DNA of 59,103 nt from Erysipelotrichaceae bacterium (GTDB lineage Bacteria > Bacillota_I > Bacilli_A > Erysipelotrichales > Erysipelotrichaceae), in NCBI GenBank assembly GCA_029101345.1, contig JAQXQU010000139.1, positions 1-59,103 on the forward strand, in the 5' to 3' direction. Made by a program: the position numbers and the translations under genes. The notes below the pieces were generated by a model. The model had not been told where the DNA came from. It worked only from the letters and a program-made list of their open reading frames with translations, and did not search any database. Below are positions 33,000 through 41,177 of this stretch, one piece after another (the first letter of the stretch is position 1; each line of letters opens with the position of its first letter).

Positions 33000-33557
33000 A
33001 TGAACGTTTATGATTTTGATGGCACCATCTTTGAGGGTGATAGTACGGTAAAGTTCATGTGCTATCTCTATAAGAAGCGATTATCACTTAAATACTTATT
33101 TAAAAGTGCAGCATATGGTCTTGGCTATTTGTTGAAGATTGTCAATTTGGAGAAGATGAAGGAGGCCTTCTTCTCATATTGGTCAGAGTTTGACAATATT
33201 GAGGAGCTGGTTGAAGACTATTGGGACCAGAATGAAAAAGGCATCAAGGATTTCTATAAAAAGCAAATGAAAGATGATGACCTGATCATCTCTGCTTCAC
33301 CTGATCTGATTATTGGTCCAATCTGCAAAAGGCTTAATGTTGCTTATATGGCATCACCTAATGATCATAAGACAGGCAAATTCCATGGACACAATTGTGT
33401 TGGTGAAGAAAAGGTCAGAAGATTCCATGAAGCCTATCCTGATGGAATCATTGAAGAATTCTATTCTGATTCATTCAATGATACACCTCTTGCTAAAATA
33501 GCCAAGAAGGCCTATATGGTTAAAGGATTGAAGATTGAGGAGTGGAAGTTCAAATAA
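33000..33557 (+). CDS. HAD-IB family phosphatase
   Basis: A 185-aa HAD hydrolase. Motif I is YDFDGTIFEGD with nucleophile Asp and acid/base Asp two residues on, motif II is ISASPD, and the late GEEKVRRF and FYSDSFNDTPLA provide motifs III and IV. The IB subclass (SerB-like) dephosphorylates small metabolites. The cap is short and helical (residues ~20-90). SD AAGGAG. The last base of its stop codon is the first base of the next gene's ATG. Confidence 0.88.
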   Translation: MNVYDFDGTIFEGDSTVKFMCYLYKKRLSLKYLFKSAAYGLGYLLKIVNLEKMKEAFFSYWSEFDNIEELVEDYWDQNEKGIKDFYKKQMKDDDLIISASPDLIIGPICKRLNVAYMASPNDHKTGKFHGHNCVGEEKVRRFHEAYPDGIIEEFYSDSFNDTPLAKIAKKAYMVKGLKIEEWKFK

Positions 33558-34222
33558 TGATCAAGGCAGTGATTTTTGATATGGATGGTCTGATGTTTGA
33601 TACAGAAAGACTATTCATCAATGGCTTTCGCAAGCTCTTGGATGATGCTAAGATCAAAGCTGATGATTCTGTCATCTATTCTTTGGTGGGAAGGGATTCC
33701 AAATATGTTGATGAACTGGAAAAGGACTATCCCGGCATCAAGGAAGCAATGGCAATCTACAATCGTGATAAGATCAGGATATTCCTGGAAAACTTTAAAG
33801 AAGAAGGTGCTGCCAATAAGAAAGGCTTAAGGGAGCTGATTGAATATCTTGATGATCATTCCCTTCCCTATGGCATTGCTTCCTCATCATATATGAAACA
33901 TATTCTCTTCTTTCTTAGCAAAGCGGGCTTTGAAATAAGACCCCAGGCCATCGTTTCTTCAAAGGATGGCTATCCTTCAAAGCCAGAACCCGGCATCTTT
34001 TTAGCTACAGCTTTGAAGCTTGAAACAAAGCCGGAAGAATGTCTGGTTCTGGAAGATTCCAAAAATGGCATTATCGCTGCAGCCAGGGCCAAGATGGATC
34101 ACATCTATATCCCTGACATGATTACTCCTGACAATGAGATGAAGAGATATCTGAAGAATACCTGTTCAAGTCTTCTGGATGTCATTGAATATATTGAGGA
34201 AACAAATAGGAAGAACCCTTAG
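33557..34222 (+). CDS. HAD-IA phosphatase/phosphoglucomutase-like
   Basis: A 221-aa HAD-IA enzyme. Motif I is FDMDGLMFDTERL, motif II IASSSYM, and motif III/IV KPEPGIFLATALKL and LVLEDSKNGIIAA. DMDGLMFDTE resembles the beta-phosphoglucomutase/sugar-phosphatase branch. ATG 33557 overlaps the upstream stop; GAGGAG lies ~15 nt ahead. The two HAD genes form an operon of unrelated HAD subclasses. Substrate unknown. Confidence 0.88.
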   Translation: MIKAVIFDMDGLMFDTERLFINGFRKLLDDAKIKADDSVIYSLVGRDSKYVDELEKDYPGIKEAMAIYNRDKIRIFLENFKEEGAANKKGLRELIEYLDDHSLPYGIASSSYMKHILFFLSKAGFEIRPQAIVSSKDGYPSKPEPGIFLATALKLETKPEECLVLEDSKNGIIAAARAKMDHIYIPDMITPDNEMKRYLKNTCSSLLDVIEYIEETNRKNP

Positions 34223-34235
34223 GGGTTTCTTTCTT
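34211..34235 (+). terminator. Short intrinsic terminator
   Basis: AACCC and GGGGTT form a short stem with the stop codon in the loop, followed by TCTTTCTTTC. Modest strength. Confidence 0.5.
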
Positions 34236-34275
34236 TCGAAAAGAGCTATAATAGATGGGTATTAAGGAGAAGTTT

Positions 34276-35043
34276 ATGGTCAAAGTATTGAAAATGGATT
34301 TTCCTGGTGTAAATGGTTGGGAAAAGCGCAAGACCTATATCTATTTGCCTAAAAGCTATGGCAAAAGTGATAAGCGTTATCCGGTCCTTTATATGTTTGA
34401 TGGACATAATGTCTTCTTTGATTCCCATGCAACTTATGGCAAAAGCTGGGGTTTGAAGCAATATCTTGATAAAAAGCGCATTGATCTGCTGGTGGTGGCA
34501 GTTGAATGCAATCACGGTCATGACAACGAAAGAATGTATGAGTACTGCCCTTTCCCCTTTGTCTCAAGCTTTCAAAGTGACAGGGGCTATGAGCCATGTG
34601 CTGATACAACCCTTGACTGGTATGCAAATGTCCTTAAGCCTTATGTTGATAAGCACTATCAGACAAATCCTGATCGGGAACATACCTTCCTTGGCGGTTC
34701 TTCAATGGGTGGGCTTATGGCTAGCTATGGACTGGTTCTTTACAATGACATCTATTCCAAGGCCATGGCCATGTCACCTGCCTATTATGTCTGCAAGAAC
34801 TATTCCTATGATTTCTATAAGAACCTTGGCCCTTTGTTGCCAAGTGAAATGTATACCGACTACGGAACCAATGATATCAAGCCTAAGGCTTCGATTCGCC
34901 TCTTCCACCAGGTCAATCGTTTCCTGGAAAGAAGGAATGTGGCAATAACAGAAAGAGTCATTCTGAATGGTGACCATAGTGAAGCCAATTGGGAAAAGCA
35001 ATTGCCAATTGCCATTTCAGCCTTAATGTACAATCTTGACTAG
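34276..35043 (+). CDS. Alpha/beta-hydrolase, putative esterase (IroE/Fes-like fold)
   Basis: A 255-aa intracellular serine hydrolase. The nucleophile elbow GGSSMGG holds Ser143, YPVLYMFDGHNVFFD is the oxyanion-strand segment and ERVILNGDHSEANWEKQLP carries the His near the C-terminus; the acid residue is not certain. It belongs to the predicted esterase-D-like group, related to siderophore esterases and acetyl-esterases. ATG 34276 is chosen for AAGGAG before it; the ATG at 34255 has no SD and lies too close to a TATAAT (34247-34252), which may be the promoter. Confidence 0.85.
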   Translation: MVKVLKMDFPGVNGWEKRKTYIYLPKSYGKSDKRYPVLYMFDGHNVFFDSHATYGKSWGLKQYLDKKRIDLLVVAVECNHGHDNERMYEYCPFPFVSSFQSDRGYEPCADTTLDWYANVLKPYVDKHYQTNPDREHTFLGGSSMGGLMASYGLVLYNDIYSKAMAMSPAYYVCKNYSYDFYKNLGPLLPSEMYTDYGTNDIKPKASIRLFHQVNRFLERRNVAITERVILNGDHSEANWEKQLPIAISALMYNLD

Positions 35044-35066
35044 GGATGCACTCTGCATCCTTTTTT
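35044..35066 (+). terminator. Intrinsic terminator
   Basis: GGATGCA/TGCATCC with a CTC loop and TTTTTT behind it, straight after the esterase stop. Confidence 0.9.
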
Positions 35067-35209
35067 CTTTGCCTATTATGCTGTAATACTGGCATTTATC
35101 CACATGCTGCAGATAAAAAATAACAAATATGAAATAATAACAATATTGCTATATCATTATTTGAAAATAAGTAGTACAATTTAGTTGATGAACAAATGTA
35201 TTGTTTGAT

Positions 35210-35236
35210 TATTTGCGGGATTTGAATACGCAAATA
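35210..35236 (+). promoter_or_regulatory. Inverted repeat in the leader of the surface-protein gene
   Basis: TATTTGCG and CGCAAATA are perfect 8-bp arms around 11 nt, ending 23 bp before ATG 35260. It could be an operator or a 5'-UTR hairpin, as a TACAAT -10 candidate lies at 35175-35180. The remaining spacer from 35067 is AT-rich with no gene. Confidence 0.5.
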
Positions 35237-35259
35237 CAGCAGCACAAGGAGGAAACAAT

Positions 35260-38200
35260 ATGAAAAGGCGTCTCTTATCGATAATCTTTGCAATCTGCTT
35301 GGCGGTATCTTTGATTCCTGCCAGAGCATTGGCAGAAGAAGGCGAGACAGCAGCAGAAACAGAAAGCGTTGTGGAAACAGTCGAATGCTTGGAAGAAGAA
35401 CATCCTGAAGATGCAGCAGATGAAAAAGAGGGAACAGAAACAATCGTTTTGGAAAACACGGAAGAACCTTCAGTTGAAGAAACTGTTATCGTGGAAGATG
35501 AGGAAATCTCAGAAGAAGCTGAAGCAGTTGAAGAAACAGCTGTTGCTGGTACTGTGCTTAATGCCTTATCGGATAATGAAGAGGAAGAAATCGGTACAGA
35601 AGAAGTCTTAAGTGAAGAAACCAGCGAAAATGCAGTTGCAGTCATTGGCGAAGAGAAATATGAAACACTTAATGAAGCAGTTGTAGCAGCGGCTGATGGT
35701 GTCTATACAGAAATCAAATTGCTTAAGAATGCCGTTGGTGGCATTAAGGTTCCAGCTGGCAAGAATATTGATCTAAATCTGAATGGCTTTGAAATTGATG
35801 TTCAGCAGGCAGTGGGATCAACAGGCACTGAAGCCAATGGTCTGCAACTGTTGAAGGGCAGCGCTATTACTATCAGAAATGGTGTAATCAAGGCCAGTAC
35901 CCCAGAAGTCAAGATCATGATCAAGAATTATGCAAATCTGACATTGGATAATGTTGATATCAGAGGTTCAGTCAATAACTGTGGACAGCTTGTGGTTGGC
36001 GGTGCAAATACCCGGATTGCAGTTGATTCAGGCTGGGCAATCTGCACAGGCAACTATGCCAAGGGTGATGTCATTACAACTGTGATCAATGATGGCAATA
36101 TTACAAGCGTTGCCATTGAAACGCCTTTATGGGAAACAGGCGGTGCAACTGTCAATGAATCAGTTACTTCGACCATCAATGGTGGCACTATTGGAAGAAT
36201 TGGCACTTATGACTGGCGTGCTGAATATGGTGGCAGCTATTTGAATGCCCCATTGTTGGAAAATTGGAAGTTTATTGTTAATGGTGGTTCAATAGGCATT
36301 GTTGATTTTGCGGCTAAAGTTGGGAATGCCTATTATTCAGCATTTGCCGATGCAATGGATAAGGCAAACAGCGGCCAGACTGTTGAAATATTAAAAGATG
36401 CTGACCTTGGTGGCAACATCCTCACTCTTGATAAGGCCATTACTATTGATGGTGGCAATGCTAAGCATAGTATCACAAGCACTGCTCTGAATGTCATTCG
36501 TGTCCTTTCGGCAGGTGGTTCATTGGCAGGAACAGTGAAACTGGCTAACCTCAGGATCAATGCGACAAATTCAGGCATGAATGGCCGTGCTATTGGCTTG
36601 GGCAGTGCTAGTCCGATTACCGGCCTGGATCTTGTAATTGAAAACTGTGAAATCAGGACAACCCAGAGAGGCATTACTGTTAATCCTGATAACAATAGTG
36701 GCATCAGCCTGACAGTCAGCAATTCTACTATTTCCCTGACAAATGGCTTAACAAACTACAATGAACAGGTCCATGCGACCAGCAATTACAACAATAGCCG
36801 TGGCATCTCCTTATGGCAGATGGGCAGTTCTACTGTCAATATCATCAATTCCACCGTTCAGGGTTTCTACTATGGCATCAATAATGCCGGTGGTGTAGCT
36901 GATGCAATGAAAGTAACCATCACTGGCAGCAGTATCAAAGGCCGTGCTGGCATTAATGACCATACAAGCGGAACTACCTGGATTTTGAATAATTCCCAGG
37001 TTCATGGCATCAACAACTTTGCCGGATCACAGGAAGCTTTCGCTAATCTTGTTATCACTGGTGGCAATAATACAGTCTCTATTACTGATTGTGCATTTAC
37101 AACCTTCTTTAATGAAAATGGCAGAAACAACCCTAATGCTCTGCAGTCCCTTGTATCTGATCGTGGTGCAGGCAACAGCATTGATGCCTATGGCAATACA
37201 ACCTATCAGATCTATGATCTATCAAAGGGTGGCACTGACTATAATCCAACAGCCTTTGCCAAGAAGTATGAATGTGTCGATGCTGGCTTAGGCAATGGCA
37301 CATACAGGATTCTCATCCATAAGGCTGTTCTTGTAGAGGAAGTAGCACCAACCTGTGTTGATGAAGGAATGAAAGCCCATTATGAATGTGCATCATGTGG
37401 AAGACTCTATATTGATGAAGCAGGTACGGAAGAATATCTTGTCGATGCGAAGGATCTGCTGATCCCAATTAGCGAAATCCATACTCCTGGTGACTGGAAG
37501 GTGGAAGTAGCACCAACTTGTGCAAGAAAGGGTGCTGAAGTACTTCTTTGCAAGCATTGTGAGAAGGTACTTGATACTAGGGAAGTAAAGGCAACTGGTC
37601 TTCACACAGCAGGTGATTGGACTACAGAAAAGAATGCTACTTGCACTGAAGATGGTCTGGAAGAGCGTTTCTGCATCCATTGTGGCAAAGTCCTTGAATC
37701 AAGAGCCATCAAAGCCTTAGGCCATAAGCATAATGATGAAGGTGTTTGCAGCATCTGTGGCCATCTTGATATTGCCAAGACTGAGGAACCCGAAACATCA
37801 GTTACACCTGAACCTGCACCAAATGCCAAGCCAACAGAAGCTGACACCAGCGTTGTTGAAGTTGAAGTGAAGGAAGAAATCGTTGAAATAGTCAAGAATG
37901 AAGTAGTGGTAAATGAAGGTGAGGCAGAAATCAAGGAAGAAGTCATCACCAGTATCGTTGAATCTACGATGGAAGGCGAAGCAATCGTCCTGCCAGTAGC
38001 CAGCAAGGAAGAAGAAATCAATACAGTTGTTCTTCCAGAAGAGACTTTGGAAGCAATCGCCACTAAGGAAGCTGATGTCATCATTCAGCTAAGCGATGCG
38101 ACAATCAAGCTTGATAGTGAAGCTATTGCGGCTGTCAAGGAACAGGCTGAAGGCAAGAAGATTGAAATCCGTGCTATCAAGATTGATGCAGTAAACCTGT

Positions 38201-38622
38201 CAGATACTCAGAAGTCAGCAATTTCCGATCTGGATACAGTGGTTATTGTGACAGCTCAGATCTTTGCGGATGGCAAATATATCGGTAACTTCAACGGTGG
38301 CAGAGCGACAATCGTGTTGCCACTGGAAATTGAAGAAGGAAGATCACCTGAAGACTATAAGGTCTACTATGTAGCAGAGGATGGAAATCTGGAGCTAGTA
38401 GCAGCAGAATATGTCAATGGTCATATGGTCTTTACAACAGGTCACTTCTCTGATTATGCAATTGTCTATGAAGCATCAGCACCAGTATCCAGTGATGCAA
38501 TGGCTTCTCCAGCAGCTCCAGCTGAAGAAACAGCTTCATTCCCAATCATTCCAACAGTGGTTGTGGCAGTTGTGGCTCTATGTGGCATTGCCCTAGTCAT
38601 GAAGAAAAAGCAGACTGCTTAA
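35260..38622 (+). CDS. Surface protein with beta-helix-like domain and Cys-rich repeats
   Basis: A 1,120-aa exported protein with SD AAGGAGG. Signal peptide 1 to ~25 (SLIPARALAEEG). Residues ~25-130 are an acidic Glu/Val/Thr-rich stretch. Domain ~135-690: EKYETLNEAVVAAADG and AYYSAFADAMDKANSGQTV starts, with repeated short beta turns, Asn/Gly-rich, like right-handed beta-helix adhesins. From ~690 to 830 there are four repeats with paired CxxC (PTC…YECASCGR, PTC…LLCKHCEK, ATC…RFCIHCGK, VCSICGH), which could bind metal or form disulfides. Then a Pro/Thr linker, a globular C-terminal module and a TM segment (IIPTVVVAVVALCGIALV) with MKKKQTA tail. No LPXTG. So it is membrane-anchored at the C-terminus. 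An adhesin role is inferred. Confidence 0.8.
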   Translation: MKRRLLSIIFAICLAVSLIPARALAEEGETAAETESVVETVECLEEEHPEDAADEKEGTETIVLENTEEPSVEETVIVEDEEISEEAEAVEETAVAGTVLNALSDNEEEEIGTEEVLSEETSENAVAVIGEEKYETLNEAVVAAADGVYTEIKLLKNAVGGIKVPAGKNIDLNLNGFEIDVQQAVGSTGTEANGLQLLKGSAITIRNGVIKASTPEVKIMIKNYANLTLDNVDIRGSVNNCGQLVVGGANTRIAVDSGWAICTGNYAKGDVITTVINDGNITSVAIETPLWETGGATVNESVTSTINGGTIGRIGTYDWRAEYGGSYLNAPLLENWKFIVNGGSIGIVDFAAKVGNAYYSAFADAMDKANSGQTVEILKDADLGGNILTLDKAITIDGGNAKHSITSTALNVIRVLSAGGSLAGTVKLANLRINATNSGMNGRAIGLGSASPITGLDLVIENCEIRTTQRGITVNPDNNSGISLTVSNSTISLTNGLTNYNEQVHATSNYNNSRGISLWQMGSSTVNIINSTVQGFYYGINNAGGVADAMKVTITGSSIKGRAGINDHTSGTTWILNNSQVHGINNFAGSQEAFANLVITGGNNTVSITDCAFTTFFNENGRNNPNALQSLVSDRGAGNSIDAYGNTTYQIYDLSKGGTDYNPTAFAKKYECVDAGLGNGTYRILIHKAVLVEEVAPTCVDEGMKAHYECASCGRLYIDEAGTEEYLVDAKDLLIPISEIHTPGDWKVEVAPTCARKGAEVLLCKHCEKVLDTREVKATGLHTAGDWTTEKNATCTEDGLEERFCIHCGKVLESRAIKALGHKHNDEGVCSICGHLDIAKTEEPETSVTPEPAPNAKPTEADTSVVEVEVKEEIVEIVKNEVVVNEGEAEIKEEVITSIVESTMEGEAIVLPVASKEEEINTVVLPEETLEAIATKEADVIIQLSDATIKLDSEAIAAVKEQAEGKKIEIRAIKIDAVNLSDTQKSAISDLDTVVIVTAQIFADGKYIGNFNGGRATIVLPLEIEEGRSPEDYKVYYVAEDGNLELVAAEYVNGHMVFTTGHFSDYAIVYEASAPVSSDAMASPAAPAEETASFPIIPTVVVAVVALCGIALVMKKKQTA

Positions 38623-38643
38623 TCGATAATAGCAAATAAAATG

Positions 38644-38677
38644 AAAAAGATGCGCTTCCCCTTTGCGCATCTTTTTT
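38644..38677. terminator. Bidirectional intrinsic terminator
   Basis: AAAAGATGCGC/GCGCATCTTTT with a loop of TTCCCCTTT. Confidence 0.88.
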
Positions 38678-38740
38678 CCAAAAGCCCATTTGCTGTTAAG
38701 GATGATTGATGGAAGATTATTTCCCATGCAAAAAAGAGAA

Positions 38741-38762
38741 GAAAAAGCCACCTGGGTGGCTT
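38741..38762 (-). terminator. Terminator of the HD-GYP gene
   Basis: AGCCACC/GGTGGCT with loop TG, preceded on the plus strand by five As, which are the U-tract of the minus-strand transcript. It overlaps the stop codon of that gene. Confidence 0.75.
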
Positions 38763-40074
38763 AATTGTTTTGGTAGTTCTTTTCAATTTCTGATAGTGAC
38801 TTCTTGAAATATGGATAGAGTCTTTGATCAAAGTGGCTATTGCTTACACTGTCCATATAATCAGCTGCTTCCTTGAAAGAATAAGGATTCTTATAAGGTC
38901 TTTTGGAAACCAGGGCATCATAGACATCGGCCATAGCCACAATTCTTGCTTCAAGTGGAATGTCTTCGCCTTTCAGACCAAAAGGATAGCCGCTGCCATC
39001 GAATTTTTCATGATGATAGAGGGCAATGTTGAGGGCAATCTGATAGAGGTCATTGGGCATGATATCGGAAAAGACAGTTCTGATGATATCAGCGCTCTTT
39101 AATGGATGGGTTTTGATGATATCGTATTCTTCTTTGGTCAAAGGGCCTGGCTTATTTAGGATATCATCAGAAATGGCAATCTTGCCTAGGTCATGGGTTG
39201 GTGCAACTTTCAGGATCATTTCTGCATATTTTTCATCAATTGGGCTGTTTTCATCTTCAACCATCCTGTTTAGGATGATTTCCAAAATATCAACTGTTCT
39301 GCGGACATGCGAACCGGTAGTTGCATCACGGGATTCAATGATATCTGATAATGATGATAACATGCGTTCCTTCATCTTTGTTTCCCAATCCAATTGCTCG
39401 TTGATTCTGCTTGATAGTTCAGCTGCTTCAATCTGGGAATCAAGGGAATCCCTGTTGTTTTTGGTAAGTGCTATTGTTAAGATGCCAATGCCACCAACGA
39501 TGATGGCTGATGGAATTGATAGATATTGGATGATTCTTGTGAGCTTCCCTAATTCAGTCAAGGCAGCGGGTGCCACTTTGACTACATCAAGACCAAAGAC
39601 TGATTCAATGAAGCCCAACTGGAATTTATAGCTGAAAGAGCCAAGATAATAGGAAAAGATTGGCCCAATCAGAGCAATGAGCATTGATAAGATGATAGTT
39701 ACGATAGTAATTCTCTTTGAAGAATATTGTGTTGAAATGATGATGGGAACCAATAGCCCTAATGTTGCATAGATATTCAGAAGGACATAGATGATGAAAA
39801 TCATCAGAAGGCAAATTCCCATGATGATATATTTGGTTTTTGGATTATCAATCAGCTTTTTCTTGCCAATCAAATAGATGATAAGATAGCAGACAATGCT
39901 CGCAATGGCAGAAACGCATATAAAAATATGATTGACTTCAACAAGTCCAAGCAGATTGAAAACGATGAAAATCAGAAGAAGACCAACAATCGTAATGAGT
40001 GCTGCAATATTGTATCGATTTGGTCTTTCATCCAGATGTTTGCGGATAATCTCTTCTTTGGAATTTACGACCAT
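38761..40074 (-). CDS. Membrane HD-GYP domain protein
   Basis: A 437-aa protein with about six to eight N-terminal transmembrane helices (residues ~20-205), a short coiled linker, then an HD-GYP domain (~245-430). Ligands: HVRRTVDIL, the His-Asp of PTHDLGKIAISDDIL, KPGPLTKEEYDIIKTHP, and the HHEKFDGSGYP signature. The GYP motif marks predicted cyclic-di-GMP phosphodiesterases, although some members act on other dinucleotides. No SD; TATAAT ends 8 nt before the ATG, with TTCACA 16 bp upstream of it, so the transcript is probably leaderless. Confidence 0.88.
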   Translation of the reverse strand: MVVNSKEEIIRKHLDERPNRYNIAALITIVGLLLIFIVFNLLGLVEVNHIFICVSAIASIVCYLIIYLIGKKKLIDNPKTKYIIMGICLLMIFIIYVLLNIYATLGLLVPIIISTQYSSKRITIVTIILSMLIALIGPIFSYYLGSFSYKFQLGFIESVFGLDVVKVAPAALTELGKLTRIIQYLSIPSAIIVGGIGILTIALTKNNRDSLDSQIEAAELSSRINEQLDWETKMKERMLSSLSDIIESRDATTGSHVRRTVDILEIILNRMVEDENSPIDEKYAEMILKVAPTHDLGKIAISDDILNKPGPLTKEEYDIIKTHPLKSADIIRTVFSDIMPNDLYQIALNIALYHHEKFDGSGYPFGLKGEDIPLEARIVAMADVYDALVSKRPYKNPYSFKEAADYMDSVSNSHFDQRLYPYFKKSLSEIEKNYQNN

Positions 40075-40082
40075 ACATAAGT

Positions 40083-40110
40083 ATTATAGCATTTGTCATT
40101 TGCTTGTGAA
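40083..40110 (-). promoter_or_regulatory. Promoter of the HD-GYP gene
   Basis: On the minus strand TTCACA, a 16-bp spacer and TATAAT. The expected start of transcription lies at or within 1-2 nt of the ATG. Confidence 0.65.
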
Positions 40111-40190
40111 ATAAATATAAAAGTTCACTTTTAGTTGCAATCGTTTTATAATTAATTTGCTTAGCAAACATTTATTGAGGTTTTTTAATA

Positions 40191-40769
40191 ATGGAAAAAA
40201 TATTAGTTGAAGTATCTGCCCGCCATGTTCATTTGACTCAGGAAGTAATTGATGCCGTTTTTGGTGAAGGCCATCAGTTGACACCTAAGAAATATCTATC
40301 ACAGCCAGGCCTCTATGCCGCTGAGGAAAAGGTCACCGTTGTCGGTCCTAAAGGTTCATTCAAGATGTCAGTTCTTGGTCCAGCCAGAAAATACAATCAG
40401 ATTGAAATCTCCCAGACTGATACTAGAACATTGGGTGTTGAAGCACCTTTAAGGGAATCGGGTTTCGTTGATGGTTCAGCACCATGCAAGATCATTGGTC
40501 CTTGTGGTGAAGTCGAACTGAATGAAGGTGTCATTGTTACCAAGAGACATATTCATATGTCCACTGATGATGCCAAGAACTACAATGTTGAAGATGGTGA
40601 AGTAGTATGTGTCAAGATCAAGACAGTTGGCCGTTCATTGATTTTTGATGATGTTGTCATCAGAGTATCCAAGGATTATGCTTTAGCTATGCATCTTGAT
40701 ACAGATGAAGCCAATGCTGCCATGATCAAAGGCAGTGCTTATGGTACTTTGATCAAACATGCTGACTAG
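40191..40769 (+). CDS. pduL: PduL-type phosphate acyltransferase
   Basis: A 192-aa phosphotransacetylase/phosphotransbutyrylase of the PduL fold. Metal-binding motifs are SARHVHLTQE (near residue 9) and TKRHIHMSTDD; LGPARKYNQIEIS and RTLGVEAPLRESG are conserved. It interconverts acyl-CoA and acyl phosphate, here probably acetyl-CoA and acetyl-phosphate for ATP formation in fermentation. No microcompartment shell genes are near and no N-terminal encapsulation peptide is seen, so it is the cytosolic form. SD GAGGT precedes the ATG after a T-run. Confidence 0.94.
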   Translation: MEKILVEVSARHVHLTQEVIDAVFGEGHQLTPKKYLSQPGLYAAEEKVTVVGPKGSFKMSVLGPARKYNQIEISQTDTRTLGVEAPLRESGFVDGSAPCKIIGPCGEVELNEGVIVTKRHIHMSTDDAKNYNVEDGEVVCVKIKTVGRSLIFDDVVIRVSKDYALAMHLDTDEANAAMIKGSAYGTLIKHAD

Positions 40770-40825
40770 GCATTATTCTTGAATACCAGGCAATAATCTA
40801 GGATAATTTTACTAGGAGGTAAGCT

Positions 40826-41137
40826 ATGAAAGTAGTCAATAAGAATGAATTTGAAACCATCACTAGGAATGGTTATGCATTAGTAGATTTCTATGCTGAC
40901 TGGTGTGGTCCTTGTCGTGCATTAGGACCAGTTCTGGAGGAATTGTCCAAGGAATATCCAAATGTCAGCTTCATCAAAGTCAATGTCGATGAAGAAGAGG
41001 AATTGGCAATGCGCTATCGCATCATGTCCATCCCTGCTGTCTTTATCCTCAAGGATGGAGAAGTGGTAGAGAGTGTGGTTGGCGCCCGCCCAAAGGACGC
41101 AATGAAAGCTGTCATTGACAGTGCATTAAGAAAATAA
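40826..41137 (+). CDS. trxA: Thioredoxin
   Basis: A 103-aa thioredoxin with active site WCGPC (Cys27, Cys30), the buried Asp in LVDFYADW, the cis-Pro in MSIPAVFILKDGE and a normal C-terminal helix. SD AGGAGG. It is a general disulfide reductant; no trxB of standard form is adjacent. It has its own terminator. Confidence 0.96.
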   Translation: MKVVNKNEFETITRNGYALVDFYADWCGPCRALGPVLEELSKEYPNVSFIKVNVDEEEELAMRYRIMSIPAVFILKDGEVVESVVGARPKDAMKAVIDSALRK

Positions 41138-41140
41138 TCA

Positions 41141-41166
41141 AAGAGGGCAATATCAAGCCCTCTTTC
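41141..41166 (+). terminator. Intrinsic terminator of trxA
   Basis: AGAGGGC/GCCCTCT around AATATCAA, followed by TTCT. Confidence 0.75.
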
Positions 41167-41177
41167 TAATTGAACAT

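Noticed and set aside
34255-34275. ATG 34255 as esterase start
   Set aside because: It sits 2 nt after a TATAAT and has no SD; ATG 34276 has AAGGAG and fits the family N-terminus.
34466-34948. 160-codon plus-strand open frame
   Set aside because: Alternative frame inside the esterase gene, which has a convincing Ser nucleophile elbow and SD.
35181-35645. 154-codon minus-strand open frame rich in Ser/Val
   Set aside because: It is the antisense image of the acidic, Glu-rich N-terminus of the surface protein (GAA/GAG read as TTC/CTC). No SD, no family signal.
37602-38084. 160-codon minus-strand open frame
   Set aside because: Low-complexity Ser/Thr/Val translation of the antisense of the surface-protein linker.
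39053-39631. 192-codon plus-strand open frame
   Set aside because: It lies wholly opposite the HD-GYP gene, which has clear catalytic motifs and its own terminator; no start signal on the plus strand.
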